64,000 bases of DNA from Streptomyces nymphaeiformis (lineage in GTDB: Bacteria; Actinomycetota; Actinomycetes; Streptomycetales; Streptomycetaceae), in NCBI RefSeq assembly GCF_014203895.1, contig NZ_JACHJY010000008.1:310001-374000 (forward strand). Direction: 5' to 3'. The notes beneath the pieces were generated by a model. It ran no database searches. It saw nothing but the letters and a program-made list of their open reading frames with translations, and was not told the DNA's origin. This document shows, piece after piece, positions 1 through 7,744 of the stretch (its first letter is position 1; each line of letters begins with the position of its first letter). A program made the translations under genes and the position numbers.

Positions 1-774
1 GCCGCCCCGGGACCGGGCGTCCTCGGCCGCGCGTCCGCCGCTCCCGGCGCCACGGCGACCCTCACCGACGACCCGGCCCTGGGCGAGCTGGACTGGGCCG
101 CGCGGATCGACGACCCGACCCCCGAGAAGGCCGGGTTCGTCACCCGTCCGCTCTCCCGTGACCTGCGGATCTCCGGCTCCTCGAAGGTGACGGTCACCGC
201 GACGCCCACCACGTCCACCGCGTACCTCTCCGCCGTCCTCGTCGACCTCGGGCCGGCCACGATCCGGGACTACGCGGCGGCCGGCGAGGGCATCAGCACG
301 CTCACCGACCGCACCTGCTGGGGCGCGAGCACGCCCGGTGACAGCGCCTGCTTCAAGGAGACCGCGGCCCGTACGGCGGACGTCGCGTACACGGTCGTCA
401 GCCGCGGCTGGGCCGACCTCGGCACGTGGGCCGACCCGGGCCGGGAGCGCCCGCTGACCCCCGGGAGGGCGTACACCCTCACCCTCGACCTCGCGCCGAC
501 CGACCACGTCGTCCCGGCCGGCCACCGGCTCGCCCTGATCGTCGGCGGCACCGACAAGGACCTCATCGACCCTCCGTCGACCACCCCGACCCTCACTCTC
601 GACCTCGCCCGCACCTGGGCGAAGCTGCCCTTCGTCGGCGGTGCCGGGGCGTTCGACCGGGCGACGACGGGAGCGGCCCCGGCCGTTCCGGCGCCGACCG
701 GGGCGCCGTCCCTGAGCGGCCCCGTCCCGCCGGCCCCCGCCACCGGACCGCGCCTGCCCGGGGAGGCCCGATGA
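1..774 (+). CDS. X-prolyl dipeptidyl aminopeptidase, C-terminal part (5' truncated by window edge)
   Basis: Frame 1 is open from the first base to the TGA at 772-774, leaving 257 C-terminal residues of a longer protein. The stretch reading GFVTRPLSRDLRISGSSKV, followed by beta-rich sequence with a VPAGHRLALIVGGTD segment, matches the C-terminal jelly-roll domain of S15 X-Pro dipeptidyl-peptidases. In that family the domain follows the alpha/beta-hydrolase core and helps shape the active site. The catalytic Ser-Asp-His residues lie upstream, outside the window. Such proteins are usually secreted in Streptomyces and release X-Pro dipeptides from peptide N-termini. The stop overlaps the start of the next peptidase gene (ATGA), so the two are probably co-translated. 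The family call is fairly firm; substrate is inferred. Confidence 0.85.
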   Translation, partial: AAPGPGVLGRASAAPGATATLTDDPALGELDWAARIDDPTPEKAGFVTRPLSRDLRISGSSKVTVTATPTTSTAYLSAVLVDLGPATIRDYAAAGEGISTLTDRTCWGASTPGDSACFKETAARTADVAYTVVSRGWADLGTWADPGRERPLTPGRAYTLTLDLAPTDHVVPAGHRLALIVGGTDKDLIDPPSTTPTLTLDLARTWAKLPFVGGAGAFDRATTGAAPAVPAPTGAPSLSGPVPPAPATGPRLPGEAR

Positions 775-2078
775 ACCCCCGTCCCCGGCAGCGGAGCTCC
801 CGGCGGGCGCTCGCCCTCGCCGTCGGCGCCGCCGCCCTCGCCCTGCCGCTCGTCACCGTCCCCGCGAAGGCGGCGGACAGCGCGCCGGCGCAGGCCCTCC
901 CGCGCACCGGCTTCGAGGAGAGCAACGGCGGCCGGTGGACGACCGAGGCCGAGGAGACGGAGTTCCTCGCGGCGGTCGACCGGGGGAGCGACCGGGTGTC
1001 ACTGCGCGAGATCGGCACCACCGGACAGGGCCGCCCACTCAGGCTCGCCACCCTCGGAGCGGGCGGCACGACCGTGCTGCTCGTCTGCAGCCAGCACGGC
1101 GACGAGCCGGCGGGCCGGGAGACCTGTCTGAGCACGCTGCGCGACCTCGCGTACGCCGAGGACGAGGCGACCCGGCGCTTCCTCGCCCGCACCACCCTCC
1201 TCGTCGTCCCGACCGCGAACCCCGACGGCCGGGAGGCCGACACCCGCGGCAACGGCGACGGCATCGACGTCAACCGCGACCACCTCGCCCTGCGGACCGC
1301 GGAGGCCCGCGCGATCGCCGCCGTCGTCCGCGACCGCAAGCCGTCGCTCGTCTACGACCTCCACGAGTACGGCGCCACCCCCCGCTACTACGACAAGGAC
1401 CTGCTCGCCCTCTGGCCCCGCAGCCTCGACGCCGACCCGCACGTCCACGACGAGTCCCGGACGCTCTCGGAGTCCTACGTCCGGCCCGCCGCCGGGCTCG
1501 CCGGATACAGCAGCGGCATCTACGGCATCTGGACCGACCCCCTCACCGGCGAGCCGGTCAAGCAGGTCGCGGGGGACGGCCAGGAGCGGATCCTGCGCAA
1601 CACGGCGGGCATCAAGCACTCCGCCGGACTCCTCGTCGAGACCCGGGTGGACGCCTTCGACCAGGCGGAGAAGGACGATCCGGCCCTGAACCGGCGGCGC
1701 CGCGTCGCCACCCAGCACGCCGCCCTGCGCGGGGCCTTCGCCTATCTGGACGAGCGGCGCGGGCCGCTCACGGCGGCCACCGCCCTCGCCCGGCGCGCCG
1801 GGTTCGCCGACCGGGGCCCGGTCTACCTCGGCGGCGCCGACAACGACCCGGCCGAGCCGGCGGAGATCCTCGCCGACCCGCCCTGCGGCTACCGCCTGGA
1901 CGCCGCCCAGTACGCCGAGGTGGGCGACGAACTCGCCCTGCACGGAGTGACCGTACGGGCGGAGGGCGCCGGGGTGTTCGTGCCGCTGCGCCAGTCGCAG
2001 CGCGCGCTCGTCCCGCTGCTCCTGGACGCGCGGGCGACCTATCACCTCGTCAGTGGGAGGCCTGTGGAGGAGTGTTGA
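771..2078 (+). CDS. secreted M14 family zinc carboxypeptidase
   Basis: This 435-residue protein starts at the ATG overlapping the previous stop. A twin-Arg/basic N-terminus and a hydrophobic stretch ending near AKA (about residue 36) form a signal peptide. The M14 signature is visible: HGDEPAGRE supplies the first zinc ligands (His and Glu), NPDGRE and NRDH sit in the substrate-binding region, and YDLHEYG supplies the third zinc-binding His. ETR in LLVETRVD is a candidate for the catalytic Glu region. M14 enzymes remove C-terminal residues from peptides or cleave peptidoglycan stem peptides. Coupling to an X-Pro dipeptidyl-peptidase suggests extracellular peptide degradation. The class is clear, the specificity is not. 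Confidence 0.88.
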   Translation: MNPRPRQRSSRRALALAVGAAALALPLVTVPAKAADSAPAQALPRTGFEESNGGRWTTEAEETEFLAAVDRGSDRVSLREIGTTGQGRPLRLATLGAGGTTVLLVCSQHGDEPAGRETCLSTLRDLAYAEDEATRRFLARTTLLVVPTANPDGREADTRGNGDGIDVNRDHLALRTAEARAIAAVVRDRKPSLVYDLHEYGATPRYYDKDLLALWPRSLDADPHVHDESRTLSESYVRPAAGLAGYSSGIYGIWTDPLTGEPVKQVAGDGQERILRNTAGIKHSAGLLVETRVDAFDQAEKDDPALNRRRRVATQHAALRGAFAYLDERRGPLTAATALARRAGFADRGPVYLGGADNDPAEPAEILADPPCGYRLDAAQYAEVGDELALHGVTVRAEGAGVFVPLRQSQRALVPLLLDARATYHLVSGRPVEEC

Positions 2079-2197
2079 CGATCGGGTGACCCCCGGCCGG
2101 GCGTGGCGCGATTCCGATGTTTGCCGAGGTAAAGTTACCGGTCGGTACTGACCATGCCTCGAACGGGCTCCCGAAGCCCCGGAGTTGGAGAACCACC

Positions 2198-2500
2198 ATG
2201 CGCCACACCAAGCCCGCACGCCGTACGCTCACGGCTCTGCTCGCCACGACGCTGCTCGCCGGGGGCGTGCTGTTCGGGCAGACGGTGACCGCCGAGCCGG
2301 CCGCCGCAAAGCCCATCACCTGCAACGTCAAGGCGCTGCGGGCGGAGGCCCACAAGGAGCGCGACCGGGCCGCCCGGCTCAAGAGGGACGGCGCCCCGGC
2401 GGAGGCCCGCAAGGCCCTCGCCCACGCCGACGCCCTGGAGCGCCGCGCCCGGCAGTGTGCCGACGCGGACAGCAACAGCAAGCCGCCGATCTGGAAGTAG
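2198..2500 (+). CDS. small secreted hypothetical protein
   Basis: This 100-residue protein has a good Shine-Dalgarno sequence (GGAG at 2187-2190) seven bases before the ATG, which favours this start over an in-frame ATG at 2117. Residues 1-36 form a signal peptide (basic start, hydrophobic core, AAAKP near the cleavage site). The mature part is very short, highly charged and probably helical, rich in Arg, Lys, Glu and Ala, with two cysteines (ITCNVK and RQCAD) that could form a disulfide. I do not recognise a family. It is followed by a strong terminator and preceded by overlapping palindromes that may be operators, so it looks like a single-gene, regulated transcription unit. Confidence 0.72.
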   Translation: MRHTKPARRTLTALLATTLLAGGVLFGQTVTAEPAAAKPITCNVKALRAEAHKERDRAARLKRDGAPAEARKALAHADALERRARQCADADSNSKPPIWK

Positions 2501-2505
2501 CACGC

Positions 2506-2550
2506 GACGCGGGGCGGTCGCCCTCCGGAAGGAGGCGACCGCCCCGCGTC
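2506..2550 (+). terminator. intrinsic terminator hairpin
   Basis: An arm of about 20 bases pairs almost perfectly (one bulge) around a GGAA loop at 2527-2530, six bases after the stop of the small secreted protein. There is no strong T-tract, as is common for Streptomyces terminators. Confidence 0.8.
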
Positions 2551-2673
2551 CGTTCCGGGCCCTGGGCAGCCGCCGGTCGGTGTCCTGCCGAGCCGCCGCC
2601 CGGGCCGTGCCCGAGCCGTCGTTCCGAGCCCCGAGCGGGCAGCCGTTCCGGCACCCGAGCCGGCAGTCCCGCC

Positions 2674-3630
2674 TCAGCCCGTCGCCAGCTCCGCCGCCCG
2701 CTCCGCGCAGCCCCAGGCCACGGTCACCCCCGCGCCGCCGTGCCCGTAGTTGTGGACGAGCCGGCCGCCGCCCGGCAGCGGCACCGCCTCGATCCGCACC
2801 CCGCCCGCCCGCGCGGGCCGCAGCCCCACCCGATGGCCCAGGATCCGGGCCCCCGCTATCTCCGGCCGCACCCGCGCGCACCGCGCCACGATCGCCGCCG
2901 CCGTCGCCGGGTCCGGCGCGAGCCGCTCGTCGTCCTCCTCCGCCGTCCCGCCGAGCACCAGCCGGTCCTCGTGCGGGAAGTAGTACGTGGTCTCGCCCGC
3001 CGACTCGTCCGCCGCCGTGAACCACTCCTCGATCCCCGGGTTCTCCACCAGGACCAACTGCCCCCGCACCGGGCGCAGTCCGGGATCCGGTACGAGCTCC
3101 CGCGCCGCGAGCCCCGTGCAGTCGACGACCACCGGCGCCTCCGCCGCCGCCTCCTCGAGACCGGCGACCTCGCGCCGCTCGAAGGTCCCGCCCAGGGCCT
3201 CGAACCGGCCCCGCAGGAAGGACAGGTGGACCGGCATGTCGATCAGCGGCAGCCGCGCGGCGAGCCCCGTCCCGTACGGCCCAGGCACCTCATCCGGCGC
3301 CAACTGCCGCAGCCCCTCGACCTCTTCGGCCCAAGGGCCGAGCCCGTCGAGGACCGTGCCCGCGTGGACCCCGGACACCCGACGGACCCCGCTCCGCTCC
3401 GGATCGACGGCCATCTGCTCGTACACCCGCAGGGAGGCCAACGCCCAGGAACCGACCTCGGCCGCCGGTTCGATCCGGTACGGCCACCACAGGGCGCCCG
3501 CCACCGCCGAGGTCGTCCCGAGGAGGTCGTCGCGGGACCAGATCCGCACCCGACGCCCGCGCTCCGCCAGCCGCGTCGCCGTCGCCAGGCCGACGACCCC
3601 GCCCCCCACCACGATCACGTCGTTCTTCAT
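2674..3630 (-). CDS. FAD-dependent D-amino-acid oxidase-like oxidoreductase
   Basis: This 318-residue flavoprotein belongs to the DAO family. The N-terminal VVGGGVVGLATATRLAERG is the FAD-binding GxGxxG fold. A central RPVRGQLVLVENPG segment, and a C-terminal RPARAGGVRIE with HNYGHGGAGVTVAWG, match the DAAO signature regions. The family oxidises D-amino acids to imino acids with release of hydrogen peroxide, or acts on related glycine derivatives. The ATG at 3630 is chosen because the FAD fold begins two residues later and the upstream extension is unlike the family. It is divergent from the gene at 3701, with 70 bases between them. The exact substrate cannot be read from sequence. Confidence 0.85.
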   Translation of the reverse strand: MKNDVIVVGGGVVGLATATRLAERGRRVRIWSRDDLLGTTSAVAGALWWPYRIEPAAEVGSWALASLRVYEQMAVDPERSGVRRVSGVHAGTVLDGLGPWAEEVEGLRQLAPDEVPGPYGTGLAARLPLIDMPVHLSFLRGRFEALGGTFERREVAGLEEAAAEAPVVVDCTGLAARELVPDPGLRPVRGQLVLVENPGIEEWFTAADESAGETTYYFPHEDRLVLGGTAEEDDERLAPDPATAAAIVARCARVRPEIAGARILGHRVGLRPARAGGVRIEAVPLPGGGRLVHNYGHGGAGVTVAWGCAERAAELATG

Positions 3631-3700
3631 GCCCGGGACCGTACCGGGACCATGACATTTCCGGGACGGCGCGGCCACGGAAGGCCGGAATACTCGAGTC

Positions 3701-4150
3701 ATGCCGGTCCCGTACACGTCCTTCGACCTCGTCCCCGCCGCCCTGTCCGACGGTGACCACCTCCCTCACGACTTCCTCGTCGACGGCAGGCCGCTGCTCC
3801 ACCGGCTCGACGAGACCGACGGCTTCGACACCGTCTCGCCCCTCGCGGCGGACCTCCCGCCCGCCGTCCGCGCCGAGCACGCCCACCGCCTGCTCCTGGC
3901 CGACGGCAGCCGCCAGGTGATCCACTCCTGCCCCGACTGCGAGGACCCCGGCTGCGGCGCGGTCACCGCCGTCGTCGCCCGCGAGGGCGCGGACGTCGTC
4001 TGGCGCGACTTCGCCTGGCAGACCGGCACCGCCGCCGAGCCCGTGCGCGAGCCCTACCCCGGCGTCGGCCCGTACCGCTTCCACGGCCCGACCTACCGGT
4101 CCGTGCTGCTCGGGCTCCTCGAATCCTCGGCGTGTCGCCGCGTCGCCTAG
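3701..4150 (+). CDS. hypothetical protein with CPDCEDPGCGA motif
   Basis: This is a 149-residue cytoplasmic protein with no signal peptide or membrane segment. It contains a compact cysteine cluster, CPDCEDPGCG, near residue 77, which could bind a metal, flanked by aromatic-rich sequence (VVWRDFAW, GPYRFHGPTY). Similar small actinobacterial proteins are usually annotated as hypothetical or oxidoreductase-associated; I do not assign a function. There is no clear Shine-Dalgarno before the ATG, so the message may be leaderless. Thirteen bases separate it from the ABC-F gene downstream, suggesting co-transcription. Confidence 0.7.
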   Translation: MPVPYTSFDLVPAALSDGDHLPHDFLVDGRPLLHRLDETDGFDTVSPLAADLPPAVRAEHAHRLLLADGSRQVIHSCPDCEDPGCGAVTAVVAREGADVVWRDFAWQTGTAAEPVREPYPGVGPYRFHGPTYRSVLLGLLESSACRRVA

Positions 4151-4163
4151 GATTCGTTCCCTG

Positions 4164-5801
4164 ATGACTGCCACCCTCGTCGCCAAGGACCTCGCCGCCG
4201 GCCACGGCGAACGCACCCTCTTCGCCGGGCTCGACCTCGTCGTCGCCCCCGGTGACGTGATCGGCCTCGTCGGCGTCAACGGCGCCGGCAAGTCGACCCT
4301 GCTGCGGCTGCTCGCCGGGCTCGACACCCCGGAGGAGGGCGAGCTGCGGCTCTCCCCGCCCACCGCCGCCGTCGGCCACCTTCCGCAGGAGCCCGAGCGG
4401 CGCGCCGGGGAGACCGTGCGGGAGTTCCTCGCCCGCCGCACCGGCGTCGCCGCCGCCCAGACCGCCATGGACGAGGCCACCCAGGGCCTCGTCGACGGCA
4501 CGCCCGGCGCGGACGACGCGTACGCCGTCACCCTGGAGCGCTGGCTGAACCTCGGCGGCGCCGACCTCGACGAGCGCGCCGAGGAGGTCGCCGACTCCCT
4601 CGGCCTCACCGTCGGCCTCGACCAGCCGATGACCGCCCTCTCCGGCGGCCAGGCCGCCCGCGCCGGCCTCGCCTCGCTGCTCCTCTCCCGCTACGACGTC
4701 TTCCTGCTCGACGAGCCCACCAACGACCTCGACCTCGAAGGCCTGGAGCGCCTGGAGTCCTTCGTGAAGGGGCTGCGCGCCGGGACGGTCGTCGTCAGCC
4801 ACGACCGCGAGTTCCTCACCCGTACCGTCACCAAGGTCCTCGAACTCGACCTCGCCCAGCAGCAGATCACCCTGTACGGCGGCGGCTACGAGGCGTACCT
4901 GGAGGAGCGGGACACCGCCCGGCGCCACGCGCGCGAGGAGTACGAGGAGTACGCGGACAAGAAGGCCGCCCTCGAAGGGCGCGCCCTCATGCAGCGCAAC
5001 TGGATGGACAAGGGCGTCCGCAACGCCCGCCGCAAGGCCTCCGACAACGACAAGATCGGCCGGAAGCTGCGCGGCGAGTCCAGCGAGAAGCAGGCCGCGA
5101 AGGCCCGGCAGACCCAGCGCATGATCGAGCGCCTCGACGTGGTCGAGGAGCCCCGCAAGGAGTGGGAGCTGCGCATGGAGATCGCCGCCGCGCCCCGCTC
5201 CGGCTCCGTGGTCGCGACCCTGCGCGAGGCCGAGGTCCGCCGCGGCGACTTCGCCTTCGGCCCCGTCACCCTCCAGATCGACTGGGCCGACCGGGTCGCC
5301 GTCACCGGGGCGAACGGCGCCGGGAAGTCGACCCTGCTCGCCGCCCTCCTCGGCCGTCTCCCGCTGGACTCCGGCGACGCGGTCCTCGGCTCGGGCGTCG
5401 TCGTCGGCGAGGTCGACCAGGCCCGGAAGCTGTTCCACGGCACGGAGACCCTCCTGGAGGCGTTCTGCGCGGCCGTGCCCGACACCGAGCCCGCCGAGGT
5501 CAGGACGCTGCTCGCCAAGTTCGGCCTCAAGGCCGTCCACGTGCTGCGGCCCGCCACCACGCTCTCCCCGGGCGAGCGGACGCGCGCCGCGCTCGCCCTG
5601 CTCCAGGGCCGGGGGGTGAACCTGCTCGTCCTCGACGAGCCGACCAACCACCTGGACCTGCCGGCCATCGAGCAGCTGGAGTCCGCCCTCGACTCGTACA
5701 CCGGCACGCTGCTGCTCGTCACCCACGACCGGCGCATGCTCGACGCGGTCCGCACCACCCGCCGCATCGAGGTGGCCGACGGCAAGGTGACCGAGCTGTG
5801 A
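4164..5801 (+). CDS. ABC-F family ATP-binding protein (ribosome-associated type)
   Basis: This 545-residue protein holds two ABC nucleotide-binding domains and no membrane segment, the ABC-F layout. The first domain has Walker A GVNGAGKST (residues 37-45), signature LSGGQ (about 158) and Walker B LLDEPTNDLD (about 181). The second has GANGAGKST (about 381), LSPGE (about 466) and LVLDEPTNHLD (about 487). The charged linker between them (about residues 245-330) is the region that reaches into the ribosomal E site in characterised ABC-F proteins. Members protect ribosomes from antibiotics or aid translation. The linker is not obviously that of a specific resistance subtype, so housekeeping versus resistance remains open. 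Confidence 0.9.
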   Translation: MTATLVAKDLAAGHGERTLFAGLDLVVAPGDVIGLVGVNGAGKSTLLRLLAGLDTPEEGELRLSPPTAAVGHLPQEPERRAGETVREFLARRTGVAAAQTAMDEATQGLVDGTPGADDAYAVTLERWLNLGGADLDERAEEVADSLGLTVGLDQPMTALSGGQAARAGLASLLLSRYDVFLLDEPTNDLDLEGLERLESFVKGLRAGTVVVSHDREFLTRTVTKVLELDLAQQQITLYGGGYEAYLEERDTARRHAREEYEEYADKKAALEGRALMQRNWMDKGVRNARRKASDNDKIGRKLRGESSEKQAAKARQTQRMIERLDVVEEPRKEWELRMEIAAAPRSGSVVATLREAEVRRGDFAFGPVTLQIDWADRVAVTGANGAGKSTLLAALLGRLPLDSGDAVLGSGVVVGEVDQARKLFHGTETLLEAFCAAVPDTEPAEVRTLLAKFGLKAVHVLRPATTLSPGERTRAALALLQGRGVNLLVLDEPTNHLDLPAIEQLESALDSYTGTLLLVTHDRRMLDAVRTTRRIEVADGKVTEL

Positions 5802-5829
5802 TCAGGGGCGCGTCCCCACGCGGTCGGCG

Positions 5830-6561
5830 ATGACGGTCTCCTTCGGCTGGGGGCCCGTGGAGGCGCGGGCCCTCGCCCCGGCGGCCGCCTGCGTGGTCGT
5901 CGTCGACGTGCTGTCCTTCACCACCTCCGTGGGCGTCGCAGTCGAGGGCGGCGCCGCCGTGTACCCGTACCGCTGGCGGGACGCCACGGCCGCGGCGTAC
6001 GCGCGGGAGAAGGACGCCGTGCTCGCCGTCGGCCGCCGCGAGGCCACCGGGGCGCACCCGTGGACGCTCTCCCCGGCCGCCCTGCGCGCCGCCCCGATGC
6101 CGTCGCGGCTGGTCCTGCCGTCCCCGAACGGCTCCACGATCGCGGCGGAGGCCGCCGCAAGCGGCGCGGTGGTCGTCGCGGCCTCGCTGCGCAACCACTC
6201 GGCCGTCGCCCGCTGGCTCGCCGACCGAGGCCACGGCACGGCCGGCCGGCCGCTGGCCGTCATCGCCTCGGGCGAGCGCTGGCCCGACGGCTCGCTGCGC
6301 CCCGCCCTCGAAGACCTGCTGGGCGCGGGAGCCGTGCTCTCCGCGCTCGCGGGCCCGCACACCCGCATGACCCCGGAGGCGACCGCGGCGGCCACGCTGT
6401 GGGACGCGACCGAGGACCCGGTCGCCGCCTTGCACGGCTGCGACTCGGGCCGTGAACTGTACGAGTACGGCTTTCCGCAGGACGTGGCCGTGGCCGCCGA
6501 GACCGACAGCTCGACGACCGTCCCCGTTCTCGTGGACGGCGCATTCCAGGAGGCACCATGA
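5830..6561 (+). CDS. 2-phosphosulfolactate phosphatase (ComB)-family protein
   Basis: This 243-residue protein matches the ComB family: VVVDVLSFTTSVGVAVEGGA near the N-terminus, LPSPNGSTIA near residue 97, and GERWPDGSLRPALEDLLGAGA near residue 145. In methanogens ComB hydrolyses 2-phosphosulfolactate in coenzyme M synthesis. Streptomyces has no known coenzyme M pathway, so the reaction here is probably a different phosphatase step. The next gene starts inside its stop codon (ATGA), so the pair are translationally coupled. Confidence 0.8.
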   Translation: MTVSFGWGPVEARALAPAAACVVVVDVLSFTTSVGVAVEGGAAVYPYRWRDATAAAYAREKDAVLAVGRREATGAHPWTLSPAALRAAPMPSRLVLPSPNGSTIAAEAAASGAVVVAASLRNHSAVARWLADRGHGTAGRPLAVIASGERWPDGSLRPALEDLLGAGAVLSALAGPHTRMTPEATAAATLWDATEDPVAALHGCDSGRELYEYGFPQDVAVAAETDSSTTVPVLVDGAFQEAP

Positions 6562-6959
6562 CCGACCTACTGACCCGGCTGACCGAGATGCTGGACGATC
6601 TGGACGCGGACGTCGACGCCACGATCGACCTCGCCGACGAGATCGCGGCCTCGGGCGACGCCGGCCTCCTGCCGCGCCTCCAGGCGGAGCTGGACCGCGC
6701 CCTCGCCGAGCGGAACGCCTACGCCCGGGAACTCCTCGGCGGAGTCGTCGCCGCCATCGGCGGCACCGACACCCTCCCGGCCCTGGTCCGCGCCTCCGCC
6801 GTCGACCTCGGCGACGACCAGGACGGGCTGGCCGCCGAGATCGTCGACCTGGTGCAGGCGGACCCGAAGTCGGCCCGCCGCCTCCTCCAGCCGATGACGG
6901 AGGACGACGACCTGTCCGTCGCCAACCGCGCCGACTGGGCGCTGCGCTTCCTCCCGTAA
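6558..6959 (+). CDS. hypothetical acidic helical protein
   Basis: This 133-residue protein is strongly acidic and predicted helical by composition (Asp, Glu, Ala and Leu rich), with a repeat-like pattern of paired helices that could be HEAT-like. No catalytic motif, signal peptide or membrane segment is visible. Its ATG overlaps the stop of the ComB-family gene, and a strong terminator follows 12 bases after its stop. It therefore probably works with the ComB-like protein, but I do not recognise a family. Confidence 0.7.
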   Translation: MTDLLTRLTEMLDDLDADVDATIDLADEIAASGDAGLLPRLQAELDRALAERNAYARELLGGVVAAIGGTDTLPALVRASAVDLGDDQDGLAAEIVDLVQADPKSARRLLQPMTEDDDLSVANRADWALRFLP

Positions 6960-6971
6960 CGGGGACGCGTG

Positions 6972-7008
6972 CGACGAGGCCACGGCCCGGTGGGCCGTGG
7001 CCTCGTCG
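6972..7008. terminator. bidirectional terminator hairpin
   Basis: A perfect 17-bp stem (6972-6988 with 6992-7008) encloses a 3-base loop between two convergent genes ending at 6959 and 7034. It can serve both directions. Confidence 0.85.
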
Positions 7009-7033
7009 TTCATGCGGACGCGGGGGTCGGGGT

Positions 7034-7483
7034 CTACCAGTAGGTGCTGCAGTTGACCTGGCCCGTGCCGGAGTCCTTCAGGCACACGCGGTAGTAGTAG
7101 CTGCTGCCGCCGAGCATGTTGGACCAGTCGGAGCCCGGGTCCGGGATCTTGACGGAGAGGCTGCGGACGAGCGGGCCGTCCCAGCCGTTGTGCTTCTCGA
7201 TGTAGCCGTAGTGGTCCCACCAGTTGTCGGGGCCGTACGGGTCGTTGACGCGGACCCAGGCGGCCTGACACGCGGCCGACCAGCGCAGCTCGGCCTTGCT
7301 GATGCCGTCGGAGACGGACGCCTTGGTGACGGCGTCGCCGTCGCAGGCCTGCGAGACGGGGCCGAGGTTGTCGCAGCCGGCGCCCGAGCAGCCGGCGGCG
7401 TACGAGGTGCCGGCGAGCGGGACGAGGGCCATGGTCATGGCGGCGGCGGAGACGCCTGCCATCTTCGCGAGGGCGCGCTTCAA
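7034..7483 (-). CDS. secreted DUF2690 family protein
   Basis: This 149-residue protein is read from a TTG start at 7483, which has a GGAAGGA Shine-Dalgarno about nine bases upstream. A longer in-frame reading from 7570 would bury the signal peptide. Residues 2-30 form a signal peptide (Lys/Arg, then an Ala-Val-Leu core ending SYAA). The mature protein has the DUF2690 pattern: GCSGAGCDNLGP, then a Cys, then SKAELRWSAACQAAWVRV. The C-terminal half is Tyr/Trp rich and adds two more cysteines, making disulfides likely. DUF2690 occurs in exported and membrane-anchored actinobacterial proteins of unknown role. It shares a bidirectional terminator with the upstream convergent gene. Confidence 0.8.
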   Translation of the reverse strand: MKRALAKMAGVSAAAMTMALVPLAGTSYAAGCSGAGCDNLGPVSQACDGDAVTKASVSDGISKAELRWSAACQAAWVRVNDPYGPDNWWDHYGYIEKHNGWDGPLVRSLSVKIPDPGSDWSNMLGGSSYYYRVCLKDSGTGQVNCSTYW

Positions 7484-7744
7484 GGGTGGTTGTCCTTCCG
7501 GATTCGGAAACCGTGACGGCCTCCGGAGGAGACCGGGGATGATCATGGTCGCCTGTCCTGAGCGCGTCAACGGTTCACATCAAGCCACCTGGCTGGATCT
7601 CTTCCGGATGCGCGTCGTCCCCGCACCCCCCGATCGGGGTGTACGGGGACGACTCGGGCGATCCCATCAGAAAGGACTCTGACCTGCGCTTTCTTATCGA
7701 GGGCGCCCTTCTGTGCATCGTGCGGGAGAGCGCCCCCGCGCCTC

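Noticed and set aside
593..1339. Long minus-strand open frames opposite the M14 carboxypeptidase
   Set aside because: They are antisense shadows typical of high-GC DNA, with Arg/Pro/Ala-rich sequence and no family-like motif or ribosome-binding site.
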